The notes: a model not told the origin generated them from the letters alone. Positions 26,418-33,667 are shown, numbered from the stretch's first letter. The stretch: 38,927 bases of DNA from Stenotrophomonas acidaminiphila (GCF_001431595.1 NZ_LDJO01000062.1:1-38927), one strand, 5' to 3'. Numbers and translations: made by a program.

Positions 26418-27796
26418 ATGACGTGACCATCATCGACCAATTCCTCAACACATTCGCCGCCTACATCGACTCGGGTTTCGGGCTGCTGCGGGGCGAAGTA
26501 GCGTTCCTCACGGCCACGCTGATCGTCATCGACATGACGATCGCCGGCCTGTATTGGGCCATGAGCCATGCCACCGGCCAGGGCGAGGACGTGATCGCCA
26601 AGCTGCTGCGCAAGGTGCTCTACGTCGGTGCCTTCGCCTACATCATCGGCAACTTCAACTGGCTGGCCAGCATCGTGTTCCGCTCGTTTGCGGGATTGGG
26701 TATCACCGCCACCGGCTCGGCAATCACGATGGAGAACTTCTTGCAGCCGGGCCGACTGGCGAAAACCGGCCTTGACGCGGGCGGGCCTATCTTCCTTCAG
26801 CTTGACGACATGATGGGATTTCCCGAGGTGTTCTTGAACCTCGATGCCATCTTGGTGCTGTTCCTCGCCTGGCTGGTCGTGGTGCTCTGCTTCTTCGTGC
26901 TGGCGATCCAGCTTTTCATCACGCTGATCGAATTCAAGCTGACCACGCTCGCAGGCTTTGTGCTGGTGCCGTTCGCGCTGTGGAACAAGACGAGCTTTCT
27001 GGCGGAAAAAGTGCTGGGCAACGTCGTGGCCTCCGGCGTCAAGGTGCTGGTGTTGGCCGTGATTGTCGGTATCGGCTCGGGTCTGTTCACCCAGTTCCAA
27101 GTCCATCCCGATGAGCCGTCCCTCGACCATGCGCTGGTCATCATGCTGGCCTCGCTCACTTTGCTGGCGCTGGGGATCTTCGGCCCCGGCATCGCCACGG
27201 GCCTTGTGTCCGGTGCGCCGCAGCTCGGCGCGGGCGCGATGGCGGGCGCGGCCATCGGCGCAGCCGGAACGGCGGTGGCCGTCGGTGCCGCCGCGACGGG
27301 CGTGGGCAGTGCGGTAGCTGCTGGCGCGCGCATGGCCCCGGCCGCCGCCAAGCTGGCCGGCAGCGGCGCGCGTGCCGCCACGTCGGCGGCGGGCAGCGCG
27401 AAGTCGGCGTTCCAGGCCGGTTCCGCCGCAGCAGGCGGCGGTGCCAAAGGCGCGATGGCGGGCTTGGGCAACGTCGCCAAGACCGGCGCGCAGGCAGCCG
27501 GACGAGGCGCTGCATCCCGTGCCTCCGCTGTCGGGCAGCGCATGGCCGCTCCGTTCCGTGCTGGCTGGAATGGCGCTGCGGCCGACAGTGGCGCAGGGGC
27601 GGCATCCGGTCAGGGAGTTGGCGAGGCCACGCCCAGCGCCAGCAACGCGCAGACGCAGGAACAACCTGCCTGGGCGAAACGACTGCATCGCCGCCAACAG
27701 CTCACCCATGCCGCGACCACCACCGCCCATGCGCTGCGCGGTGGCGACGGCGGCGGCTCCGGCCAAGGGCCGAGCCTGCGCGATTCCGATTCATAA
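26414..27796 (+). CDS. trbL: TrbL (VirB6 family) inner-membrane channel protein
   Basis: A 460-residue polytopic protein with about six membrane helices in residues 30-265 (for example AFLTATLIVIDMTIAGLYWAM and FLAWLVVVLCFFVLAIQLFITL). The C-terminal 190 residues are a low-complexity Ala/Gly-rich tail, which is usual in TrbL. VirB6-type proteins form part of the inner-membrane substrate channel. ATGA overlap with trbK; trbF follows after 12 nt. Confidence 0.94.
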   Translation: MNDVTIIDQFLNTFAAYIDSGFGLLRGEVAFLTATLIVIDMTIAGLYWAMSHATGQGEDVIAKLLRKVLYVGAFAYIIGNFNWLASIVFRSFAGLGITATGSAITMENFLQPGRLAKTGLDAGGPIFLQLDDMMGFPEVFLNLDAILVLFLAWLVVVLCFFVLAIQLFITLIEFKLTTLAGFVLVPFALWNKTSFLAEKVLGNVVASGVKVLVLAVIVGIGSGLFTQFQVHPDEPSLDHALVIMLASLTLLALGIFGPGIATGLVSGAPQLGAGAMAGAAIGAAGTAVAVGAAATGVGSAVAAGARMAPAAAKLAGSGARAATSAAGSAKSAFQAGSAAAGGGAKGAMAGLGNVAKTGAQAAGRGAASRASAVGQRMAAPFRAGWNGAAADSGAGAASGQGVGEATPSASNAQTQEQPAWAKRLHRRQQLTHAATTTAHALRGGDGGGSGQGPSLRDSDS

Positions 27797-27808
27797 GGAG
27801 AACTGACC

Positions 27809-28513
27809 ATGCGATTCAAGAAACCGCAGGTGCGTTACGCCGACACGCCGCAGCCTGCCACGCCGTACCAAGCTGCCGGCCAGGTATGGGACGACCGTAT
27901 CGGCTCGCCGCGCGTGCAGGCGAAGAACTGGCGCCTGATGGCCTTCGGCTGCCTCACCCTCGCGTTGCTGATGGCCGGCGGCCTGGTGTGGCGCTCCGCG
28001 CAGTCCTTTGTGACGCCCTACGTCGTGGAGGTGGACAACGCGGGCCAGGTGCGCGCAGTGGGCGAAGCCGCCACGCCATACAAGCCCAGCGACGCACAGA
28101 CCGCGTACCACCTAGGCCGCTTCATCGGCCTGGTTCGCTCGCTGTCCATCGACCCCATCGTCGTGCGCCAGAACTGGCTCGACGCCTACGACTACACGAC
28201 CGACAAGGGCGCGGCCGTGCTCAACGACTACGCGCGGGTCAACGACCCGTTCGCGCGCATCGGCAAGGAGTCGGTGACGGTGCAGATCACCAGCGTCGTG
28301 CGCGCCAGCGACACGTCTTTCAACGTGCGCTGGACAGAACGCCGCTACGTCAACGGCGCCGCGGCGGGACTGGATCGGTGGACGGCCGTGGTGTCCATCG
28401 TGCTCCAGCCGCCGCGCACCGAAGAACGCCTGCGCAAGAACCCCCTGGGCATCTACGTCAACGGCCTGTCGTGGAGCCGCGAACTGGATTCTTCCGAAGG
28501 AGCCAAGCCATGA
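27809..28513 (+). CDS. trbF: TrbF (VirB8 family) transfer protein
   Basis: A 234-residue bitopic protein. A cytoplasmic N-terminus with NPYQAAGQVWDDR-like text (TPYQAAGQVWDDRIGS) precedes one membrane helix (about 46-66, FGCLTLALLMAGGLVW). The periplasmic VirB8 domain has YHLGRFIGLVRSLSIDPIVVRQNW and FNVRWTERRYVNG. VirB8 proteins nucleate the inner-membrane complex. The start has AAGGAG upstream. It overlaps trbG by ATGA. Confidence 0.95.
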   Translation: MRFKKPQVRYADTPQPATPYQAAGQVWDDRIGSPRVQAKNWRLMAFGCLTLALLMAGGLVWRSAQSFVTPYVVEVDNAGQVRAVGEAATPYKPSDAQTAYHLGRFIGLVRSLSIDPIVVRQNWLDAYDYTTDKGAAVLNDYARVNDPFARIGKESVTVQITSVVRASDTSFNVRWTERRYVNGAAAGLDRWTAVVSIVLQPPRTEERLRKNPLGIYVNGLSWSRELDSSEGAKP

Positions 28514-29502
28514 ATGATCTTTTCCGTAAATCCGCTTTGCCGGTGATCCTGCTTGCCTTGGCGGGCTGCGCCACGCAGGGCAAACCGCCGCCGACCATCT
28601 CACTCGATGAGCCGGTACAGGCCCAGCCGCTGCCAGAGCCGCCCGCGCCGGTAGAGGTGGTGGCCGTGCCCGAGGTACTGCCGATGCCCGCGCAGTTGAA
28701 GCCGGCTCCCGAAGCCGAGGACGCCAAGCCTGTGCCGGAGCCGGCAGACGAGAAGGTGCGCGTTTCGCGTGCCAATGCCGAGGCGCGCGTCGCGCCCACG
28801 CGCGAGGGCTACGTCAACGCTATTCAGGTGTGGCCGTATAGCGATGGTGCGCTCTATCAGGTCTATGCGGCCGTGGGCCGCGTGACCGTGGTGTCGCTCC
28901 AGCCTGGCGAGGAACTAGTGACGGTGGCCGCCGGCGATACCGTGCGCTGGATCGTGGGCGACACGTCCAGCGGCAGCGGCGCCGACCTGCGCGTGAACGT
29001 GCTGGTGAAGCCCATCCGCTCGGGCCTCAAGACCAATCTCGTCATCACCACCAACCGCAGAACGTACCTGCTGGAGTTGGCTTCGACAGAAAAGACGTGG
29101 ATGGCATCGGTGTCGTGGGAGTACCCGCGCGACCGGATGCTGGCCTTGCAGCGCCAGGCGCAAGCGGCCAGCACCGCAGCGCCGGTCGATAGCGGCCTGT
29201 CGCTGGAGAACCTGCGCTTCCGCTACGCGATCAGCGGCAGCAATCCGCCGTGGAAGCCGCTGCGCGCCTTCGACGACGGGCAGAAAGTCTATATCCAGCT
29301 TCCCGCCGGCATCGCGCAGGGCGATCTTCCGCCGCTGTTCGTGATCGGGCCGGAAGGCGACGGGCAATTGGTCAATTACCGCTTCCGCTCGCCGTACTAC
29401 ATCGTGGATCGGCTGTTCGGAGCCGCCGAACTGCGCTTAGGTGGCGACAAGGGCGATGTGGTGCGAATCGAGCGCACGGATGGCGTGGCACGGAGGAACT
29501 GA
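28510..29502 (+). CDS. trbG: TrbG (VirB9 family) transfer lipoprotein
   Basis: A 330-residue periplasmic protein with a lipobox (LALAGC, Cys20), a Pro/Glu-rich linker (about 25-95) and the VirB9/TrbG/CagX domain. That domain contains VYAAVGRVTVVSLQPGEEL, NLVITTNRRTYLLEL and a C-terminal VNYRFRSPYYIVDRLF. Together with TrbI it forms the outer-membrane core complex. It overlaps trbF by ATGA and ends 2 nt before trbI. Confidence 0.95.
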   Translation: MNDLFRKSALPVILLALAGCATQGKPPPTISLDEPVQAQPLPEPPAPVEVVAVPEVLPMPAQLKPAPEAEDAKPVPEPADEKVRVSRANAEARVAPTREGYVNAIQVWPYSDGALYQVYAAVGRVTVVSLQPGEELVTVAAGDTVRWIVGDTSSGSGADLRVNVLVKPIRSGLKTNLVITTNRRTYLLELASTEKTWMASVSWEYPRDRMLALQRQAQAASTAAPVDSGLSLENLRFRYAISGSNPPWKPLRAFDDGQKVYIQLPAGIAQGDLPPLFVIGPEGDGQLVNYRFRSPYYIVDRLFGAAELRLGGDKGDVVRIERTDGVARRN

Positions 29503-29504
29503 CC

Positions 29505-30779
29505 ATGAGCCAGGACGACACCCCCGACCTCGCCACGCCGCAGGCGGGCAAGGTCGCGCCCGAGGCGGTGGCGCTGCGCGCCCAGCCGCGCCCGGTCACG
29601 CGCCTGAACCGGCGCACGCTGGCCGTCCTTGTCGGCGGCCTGTCGGTCGCCGTGCTCGGGGCCACGATCTGGTCGCTGCAACCGCAACGGCGCGGCGCCA
29701 ATGAGCAGACCGAGCTTTACAACGTCGATCGCGTGTCGAAGTCCGAAGGGCTGGATGGCCTGCCTTCGGACTACTCGAAGCTGCCGCCGAAGGTGTCCGA
29801 GCTGGGGCCGCCGCTGCCGGGTGATCTCGGCCCGGCCATCGTGAACTCGCAGCAGCCGGTGACGCCGACGTATGTACCGCCGGGCCATGATCCCGAGGAT
29901 GCCTTGCGCAAGGAGGCCGACGCGGCAGCGGCCTCGTCGGTGTTCTTCCGCTCGGGCGGCCAAAGCCAGGCCGCCGCCACGGTGACGCAGGCGGTGCCGG
30001 GTGCGTCTGGTGGCGCAAGCACGCTGGCGGCCTTTGACCCGCTCGCCGCTGGGCCGGCCTCGACGGCGGCCCAGCCTGCCGACCCGACCGCCGTGCAGAA
30101 CCGGCAAGACCAGAAGGAGGCGTTCCTGAAAGCAGGCTCTACGGAAACCCGCAATTCCGGCAATCTGGCGCTGCCGGTGTCGCCCTATCAGGTGATGGCC
30201 GGAACGGTGATCGCGGGCGCGCTGGTGACGGGCATCAAGTCCGACCTTCCGGGCGACGTGATCGCCACGGTGACGGAGCCGGTCTATGACACGGCCACGG
30301 GCAAGTTCCTGCTGATCCCGCAGGGATCGCGCATCCTCGGGCGCTACAACAGCCAGGTCAGCTACGGGCAGAGCCGTGTGCAGGTGGTGTGGAACCGGGT
30401 CATCCTGCCCGATACGTCCTCGCTGACGCTCGACAGCCTTGTCGGCACCGACCCGGCCGGCTACGCCGGCCTGGAAGACGACGTGGACTGGCATTGGAAT
30501 CGCATCGTCGCGGGCGCGGTGCTGACGACGCTGCTGGGCGTGGGCGCCGAGCTGGCTGCGCCGGAGAACCGTCAGGACGGCAACCGGATCGTCATCGCCG
30601 GGCGCGATAGCGCACAGGACAGCATCAATCAGGTCGGGCAGGAGATCACCCGGCGCAACATGAACATCCAGCCGACGCTGACCACGCGGCCGGGCCTGCC
30701 GGTGCGGATCATCGTCAATCGGGATCTGGTGCTTCGGCCCTACCAGCCACTGTTCTTCAATCGGGGAGCTTCGCAATGA
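29505..30779 (+). CDS. trbI: TrbI (VirB10 family) transfer protein
   Basis: A 424-residue protein spanning the envelope. One N-terminal membrane helix (about 38-58) is followed by a Pro-rich periplasmic linker and the VirB10 domain. Typical text is VMAGTVIAGALVTGIKSDLPGDVIA, LLIPQGSRILGRYNS and VQVVWNRVILPDTSSL, ending with RIIVNRDLVLRPY. The start at ATG 29505 follows CGGAGG; the frame is also open upstream within trbG. It overlaps the DUF2274 gene by ATGA. Confidence 0.95.
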   Translation: MSQDDTPDLATPQAGKVAPEAVALRAQPRPVTRLNRRTLAVLVGGLSVAVLGATIWSLQPQRRGANEQTELYNVDRVSKSEGLDGLPSDYSKLPPKVSELGPPLPGDLGPAIVNSQQPVTPTYVPPGHDPEDALRKEADAAAASSVFFRSGGQSQAAATVTQAVPGASGGASTLAAFDPLAAGPASTAAQPADPTAVQNRQDQKEAFLKAGSTETRNSGNLALPVSPYQVMAGTVIAGALVTGIKSDLPGDVIATVTEPVYDTATGKFLLIPQGSRILGRYNSQVSYGQSRVQVVWNRVILPDTSSLTLDSLVGTDPAGYAGLEDDVDWHWNRIVAGAVLTTLLGVGAELAAPENRQDGNRIVIAGRDSAQDSINQVGQEITRRNMNIQPTLTTRPGLPVRIIVNRDLVLRPYQPLFFNRGASQ

Positions 30780-31018
30780 GCGCGACCAAGAAGCTGCGGC
30801 TCGGGCCGCTGCCCAAGACCGAGAACGTCAAGTTGACCTTTGCCTGCCCGGCCAGTCTGAAAGCCGACCTCGACCGCTACGCCGCGATGCACGCGCAGGC
30901 GTATGGCGAGGTGGTCGATGCAGAGAAGTTGATCCCGCACATGCTGGAGGCGTTCATGGCGGGGGATCGGGGCTTCAAGCGCACACAGTCCAAAAACGGG
31001 AAAGCCGCCCCTGCGTGA
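30776..31018 (+). CDS. DUF2274 domain-containing protein
   Basis: An 80-residue protein with KLRLGPLPKTENVKLTFACPASLKADLDRYA, the DUF2274 pattern. The domain is usually encoded immediately after trbI in Tn4371-type ICEs. The strand-helix arrangement hints at a ribbon-helix-helix-like fold, but no function is established. It is the last gene of the transfer operon. Its stop codon lies in the loop of the terminator hairpin that serves the converging tRNA-Leu transcript. Confidence 0.85.
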   Translation: MSATKKLRLGPLPKTENVKLTFACPASLKADLDRYAAMHAQAYGEVVDAEKLIPHMLEAFMAGDRGFKRTQSKNGKAAPA

Positions 31019-31030
31019 ACAGGGGCGGCT
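30991..31030 (-). terminator. Rho-independent terminator of the tRNA-Leu transcript
   Basis: A perfect 11-bp stem (31003-31013 with 31020-31030, AGCCGCCCCTG/CAGGGGCGGCT) has a 6-nt loop. On the minus strand it is followed by TTTCCCGTTTTT. It begins 6 nt beyond the tRNA CCA end. On the plus strand there is no T-tract, but the hairpin may also slow the converging trb transcript, whose last stop codon (31016-31018) is in the loop. Confidence 0.85.
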
Positions 31031-31036
31031 CTGGAT

Positions 31037-31353
31037 TGGTGCCCGAGGCCGGAATCGAACCGGCACGCCTTTCGGCGAGGGATTTTCTTACCACTTCGAC
31101 TTTCGCCGCCGCCTTGCTCAACGCAGGGCGTTCGTGGTCTGGAGCACGCCTTCACCATAGCCTTGCGGCCGTAGGTGCCCGCCGTCTGCTCTCTACACCT
31201 TCCCAAGCTGTGGCTTGGGCTTGGCTCGGCGTTGGCTCGGGTGCAAAAGCATCCAGGGCGTTCGCCGACTTTGACGGGCTTCACTTCGGGCGTTTCCCCC
31301 CGAAGGCTCAAATTGTTCAAGTCCCTTGTGTCTACCGATTTCACCACTCGGGC
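31037..31353 (-). tRNA. tRNA-Leu(UAA), interrupted by a group I intron
   Basis: Exon 1 runs from 31353 to 31319 (35 nt) and exon 2 from 31086 to 31037 (50 nt). Together they form an 85-nt class II tRNA: acceptor GCCCGAG with CTCGGGC, a genomically encoded CCA, anticodon stem AGGGA/TCCCT around loop CTTAAAA (anticodon UAA), a long variable arm (GCC-GAAA-GGC) and T arm GCCGG-TTCGATT-CCGGC. The intron follows U34. The sequence differs clearly from the broken chromosomal tRNA-Leu(UAA) at 31513-31556, so it is a foreign copy carried by the ICE. It probably replaces the tRNA the element destroys on integration. Confidence 0.95.
31087..31318 (-). ncRNA. Group I intron (IC3-like) in tRNA-Leu(UAA)
   Basis: A 232-nt insertion lies between U34 and A35 of the anticodon, the same position as the cyanobacterial and plastid tRNA-Leu(UAA) intron. 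It ends in G (31087), the expected terminal guanosine. Exon CUU can pair with intron GAG (minus strand, 31309-31307), placing a U-G wobble at the 5' splice site. Similarity to the cyanobacterial intron as I recall it includes TTGAGCCTT (31311-31303) near the 5' end, CGAGCCAAGCC in the middle, GTAGAGAGCAGACGG (31196-31182) in the core, and GCGAAAGTCGAAG near the 3' end. No ORF or homing endonuclease is present. Self-splicing is inferred. Confidence 0.92.
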
Positions 31354-31512
31354 GTAGTGCTCAACGCACCGAAAACACCTACCTCCATCTACTGGCGCCT
31401 AGCTGGCCCCTGATCGTCAAGCCAAGCAGCAAAGCTACAGCATGGACGCTCGCAAACCGTTGTCGCTATTGACCTTCTGGCTCGGTAGTTCTAGCAGAAA
31501 GGACTTGACAAA
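31354..31512. other. ICE right-end spacer between replacement tRNA and attachment core
   Basis: 159 bp with no gene. It separates the intact tRNA-Leu from the broken chromosomal one. On the minus strand it would be the leader between the host tRNA promoter and the replacement tRNA. TTGACG (minus, 31420-31415) lacks a convincing -10 box. GGACTT at 31501-31506 is the inverse of AAGTCC at 31522-31527, inside the attachment core. Confidence 0.5.
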
Positions 31513-31529
31513 ACAGATTTTAAGTCCGA
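31513..31529 (-). other. Right attachment site (attR) core
   Basis: Minus-strand reading TCGGA-CTTAAAA-TCTGT. The left arm and the 7-bp centre are the anticodon stem and loop of the chromosomal tRNA-Leu(UAA); the right arm no longer pairs perfectly with the left and belongs to the ICE. Tyrosine recombinases often use an anticodon stem-loop in this way, with the 7-nt loop as the strand-exchange region. The other attachment site is outside the window. Confidence 0.75.
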
Positions 31530-31556
31530 TGCGTCTACCAGTTTCGCCATCCGGGC
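31513..31556 (-). pseudogene. 5' half of chromosomal tRNA-Leu(UAA), broken by ICE insertion
   Basis: Reading down from 31556: acceptor 5' strand GCCCGGA, D arm GCGAAACTGGTAGACGC, anticodon stem TCGGA and loop CTTAAAA (anticodon UAA). After this the sequence is unlike a tRNA: no variable arm, no T arm, no acceptor 3' strand. The break falls within the anticodon stem-loop. The missing half should be at the left junction of the ICE. No second complete tRNA-Leu(UAA) other than the intron-bearing ICE copy is in the window. Confidence 0.9.
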
Positions 31557-31699
31557 ATCGCGATAGCCTGCCTGATCGGCGCGCGCTTGTGAATCCGAAC
31601 GATGCCATGCGGTCGAACCGCGCCATCGCGGCGGGGCTGCGGCGGCGGTTCCCAGCGCGGGCGTGGTCGTCGCACGCCAGCCACGCCCCGCGGCGGCGT

Positions 31700-33109
31700 T
31701 CAGATCGCCCGCGAGTACCGTGCCGGCTGCTGCGGCGCCTGCAGGTAACGGTCGAAGCACATGGCGATCAGGCGCAGCAGTGGCCGCCCCTGCCGGGTCG
31801 CGGCGACGACGCCGTCGTGGTACCTCGCCAGCCCATCGGCGGCCAGGTGCTGCAGCGCCGCCAGTTCGACGGCGAAGTACTGCTCGAAATCGATGCCGTG
31901 GCGCGCCGCCAGGGCGTGGCCGTCCACGCGGCCATGGCACATCAGCTGCTGGATCAGTTCGGCGCGCAGCACGTCGTCTGCATCCAGCTCCAGCCCGCGC
32001 CATACCGGCAGGCCGCCGGCATCGATCCGCGCCTCCCAGTCCTTCAGGTCGCGCGGGTTCTGGCTGTAGCTGTTGTCGATCCGGCTGATGGCGCTTACGC
32101 CCAGCCCCAGCAGGTCGCTGTCGGCATGGGTGGTGTAGCCCATGAAATTGCGGTGCAGGCTGCCGGCGCGCTGCGCGCGCGACAGGTCTTCTTCCGGCAG
32201 CGCGAAATGATCCATGCCGATGTACTGGTACCCCGCCGCCGACAGCCGCTCCACCGCCAGCCCAAGCAGCGCCAGCTTGCGTTCGGCATCGGGCAGCTCC
32301 GCGTCGACGATCTGCCGCTGCGCCTTGAACAGGTGCGGCATGTGCGCGTAGCCGTAGATCGCAAGCCGGTCCGGACGCACCGCCAGCACGGTTTCCAGCG
32401 TGCGTGCGAAGCCTTCCAGGGTCTGCTTCGGCAGGCCGTAGATCAGGTCGACGTTGACCGAGCGCAGGCCATGGCGGCGACAGGCGTCGATGATCGCCAG
32501 CGTCTCGTCCACGCCCTGCACGCGGTTGATCGCCTGCTGCACCGCAGGGTCGAAATCCTGTACGCCGAGGCTGGCGCGGTTGAAGCCCAGCTGTGCCAGC
32601 ACGGCGATATCGTCCGGACTGACCGAGCGCGGGTCCAGTTCGATGGAGAAATCGCGGCCGGTATCGCCGCTGAAGCAGAAACGCTGGCGCAGTCCCTCGA
32701 CCAGGCGCGACAACTGTTCCGGCTCTAGGAAGTTGGGCGTGCCGCCGCCGAAGTGCAGCTGGGTGACCTCGCGCCCGGGTGCGAACAGCGGCGCCACCCG
32801 GTCCGCTTCGGCAAGCACGCGGTCCACGTACGGCGCACCCTTGTCGCGGTCGCGGCTGATGACCCGGTTGCAGCCGCAGTAAAAGCAGGGACTGGTGCAG
32901 TACGGCACGTGCACGTACAGCGACAATGGCCGCGCCGATGCATTGCTGCGCGCGATGGCCTCGCGGAACTGCCCGGCGCCGTAGCCGTCGTGGAAATGCG
33001 GCGCGGTGGGGTAGGACGTGTAGCGCGGTCCCGGCCGGTCATGGCGGCGCAGGATATCCGGATCGAAGGTCCAGCCCAGGGGATCGGGAAATGCAAGGGG
33101 AGTGTCCAT
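31700..33109 (-). CDS. hemN: Oxygen-independent coproporphyrinogen III oxidase
   Basis: A 469-residue radical SAM enzyme that converts coproporphyrinogen III to protoporphyrinogen IX without oxygen. The [4Fe-4S] cysteines are Cys71, Cys75 and Cys78 (CTSPCFYCGC), with the HemN-type extra Cys80. HFGGGTPNFL and GLPKQTLEGFARTL are also family text, as is the RYTSYPTAP opening. ATG 33109 is chosen; the track extends 16 codons upstream, but that runs into the FNR-type box at 33144-33157. The 143 nt after the stop contain a GGGCGTGG/CCACGCCC hairpin without a T-tract, so read-through toward the tRNA-Leu is possible. Confidence 0.94.
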   Translation of the reverse strand: MDTPLAFPDPLGWTFDPDILRRHDRPGPRYTSYPTAPHFHDGYGAGQFREAIARSNASARPLSLYVHVPYCTSPCFYCGCNRVISRDRDKGAPYVDRVLAEADRVAPLFAPGREVTQLHFGGGTPNFLEPEQLSRLVEGLRQRFCFSGDTGRDFSIELDPRSVSPDDIAVLAQLGFNRASLGVQDFDPAVQQAINRVQGVDETLAIIDACRRHGLRSVNVDLIYGLPKQTLEGFARTLETVLAVRPDRLAIYGYAHMPHLFKAQRQIVDAELPDAERKLALLGLAVERLSAAGYQYIGMDHFALPEEDLSRAQRAGSLHRNFMGYTTHADSDLLGLGVSAISRIDNSYSQNPRDLKDWEARIDAGGLPVWRGLELDADDVLRAELIQQLMCHGRVDGHALAARHGIDFEQYFAVELAALQHLAADGLARYHDGVVAATRQGRPLLRLIAMCFDRYLQAPQQPARYSRAI

Positions 33110-33143
33110 GCGCGCAGACTGCCCGATGCCGCGCGCGGCCGCC

Positions 33144-33157
33144 TTGAGCCAGATCAA
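33144..33157. promoter_or_regulatory. FNR/Anr-type box upstream of hemN
   Basis: On the minus strand TTGATCTGGCTCAA, matching TTGAT-N4-ATCAA at nine of ten positions. It ends 35 nt before the hemN start, so it could act at an anaerobic promoter. It is almost identical to the box at 33668. Confidence 0.7.
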
Positions 33158-33195
33158 TGGAGCCGCCGCACGCGCGGCCCGGACCGTGGCCGGCC

Positions 33196-33612
33196 CTAGG
33201 GGTCCAGCACCGTCAGCGTGGGCCAGCGCGACATCTGGAACCGGCGCCAGAAATTGCCGGCGATGCGCTCGGCGGCATCATCGGCCAGCCGCTGCATCGG
33301 CACGTTGCCCAGTTCGGCCGTGGTCTGCCGGAACAACTGCAGCCAGCGCTCGAACAGTTCCTCGCGCAGTTCGTCGATCACCATGTGTTTCTGCATCGGC
33401 GCGCCCTGGAAACGGCGGGTGCCGCGCAGCAGTGCCGACCAGAAATCGACCAGGTGCCGCATGTGCGCCTCCCAGTCGTCGACATGCGCCTCGAATACCG
33501 GCCCCAGCAGGTCGTCCTGGCGCACGCGCCCGTAGAAGCGCCGCACCAGACGGTCGATCTCCTCCTCGCTGCACAGGTCCGCCGCCGGCTGCGGCAGGCG
33601 TTCATCGTTCAT
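33196..33612 (-). CDS. Group III truncated haemoglobin
   Basis: A 138-residue globin of the trHb group III (P) type. Visible features: a helical EIDRLVRRFYGRVRQDDLLGPVFEAHVDDWEAHMRHLVDFWSALL core, with the proximal His in the helical QKHMVIDELREELFERWLQLF segment. Such proteins handle O2 or NO at low oxygen. The start at ATG 33612 follows a GAGG sequence (minus strand) better than the upstream in-frame codon at 33681. It lies downstream of a perfect FNR box and 86 nt upstream of hemN, on the same strand. Confidence 0.88.
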   Translation of the reverse strand: MNDERLPQPAADLCSEEEIDRLVRRFYGRVRQDDLLGPVFEAHVDDWEAHMRHLVDFWSALLRGTRRFQGAPMQKHMVIDELREELFERWLQLFRQTTAELGNVPMQRLADDAAERIAGNFWRRFQMSRWPTLTVLDP

Positions 33613-33667
33613 CGCTGCAAAGCTCCTCGCCTGGCGGCCATTGTGCTGAACGGCTTCCGGGCATGGC

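Larger units (their letters stand above)
21..31524. mobile_element. Tn4371-type integrative and conjugative element, left end missing
   Basis: The gene order repA-parA-traF-rlxS-(accessory)-traR-traG-trbBCDEJKLFGI is the conserved backbone of Tn4371-family ICEs. A kdp cassette sits between relaxase and traR, a usual accessory position. The right boundary is placed in the 7-bp sequence CTTAAAA (minus strand, 31518-31524), where a chromosomal tRNA-Leu(UAA) is interrupted. No integrase gene or left attachment site is visible, so the left end lies outside the window. The intron-bearing tRNA-Leu next to the right end is treated as ICE cargo. Confidence 0.85.

Noticed and set aside
31087..31318. 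Group II intron or insertion sequence interrupting the tRNA
   Set aside because: It is too short, has no ORF or terminal inverted repeats, and shows group I features with the insertion point at U34/A35.
31015..31413. Open reading frame on the plus strand across the tRNA-Leu and intron
   Set aside because: It is antisense to a tRNA with all paired arms intact and to the intron core, and has no family resemblance or ribosome binding site.
31442..32728. Long plus-strand ORF running into the hemN region
   Set aside because: It is a high-GC shadow of hemN, which has complete radical SAM motifs on the other strand.
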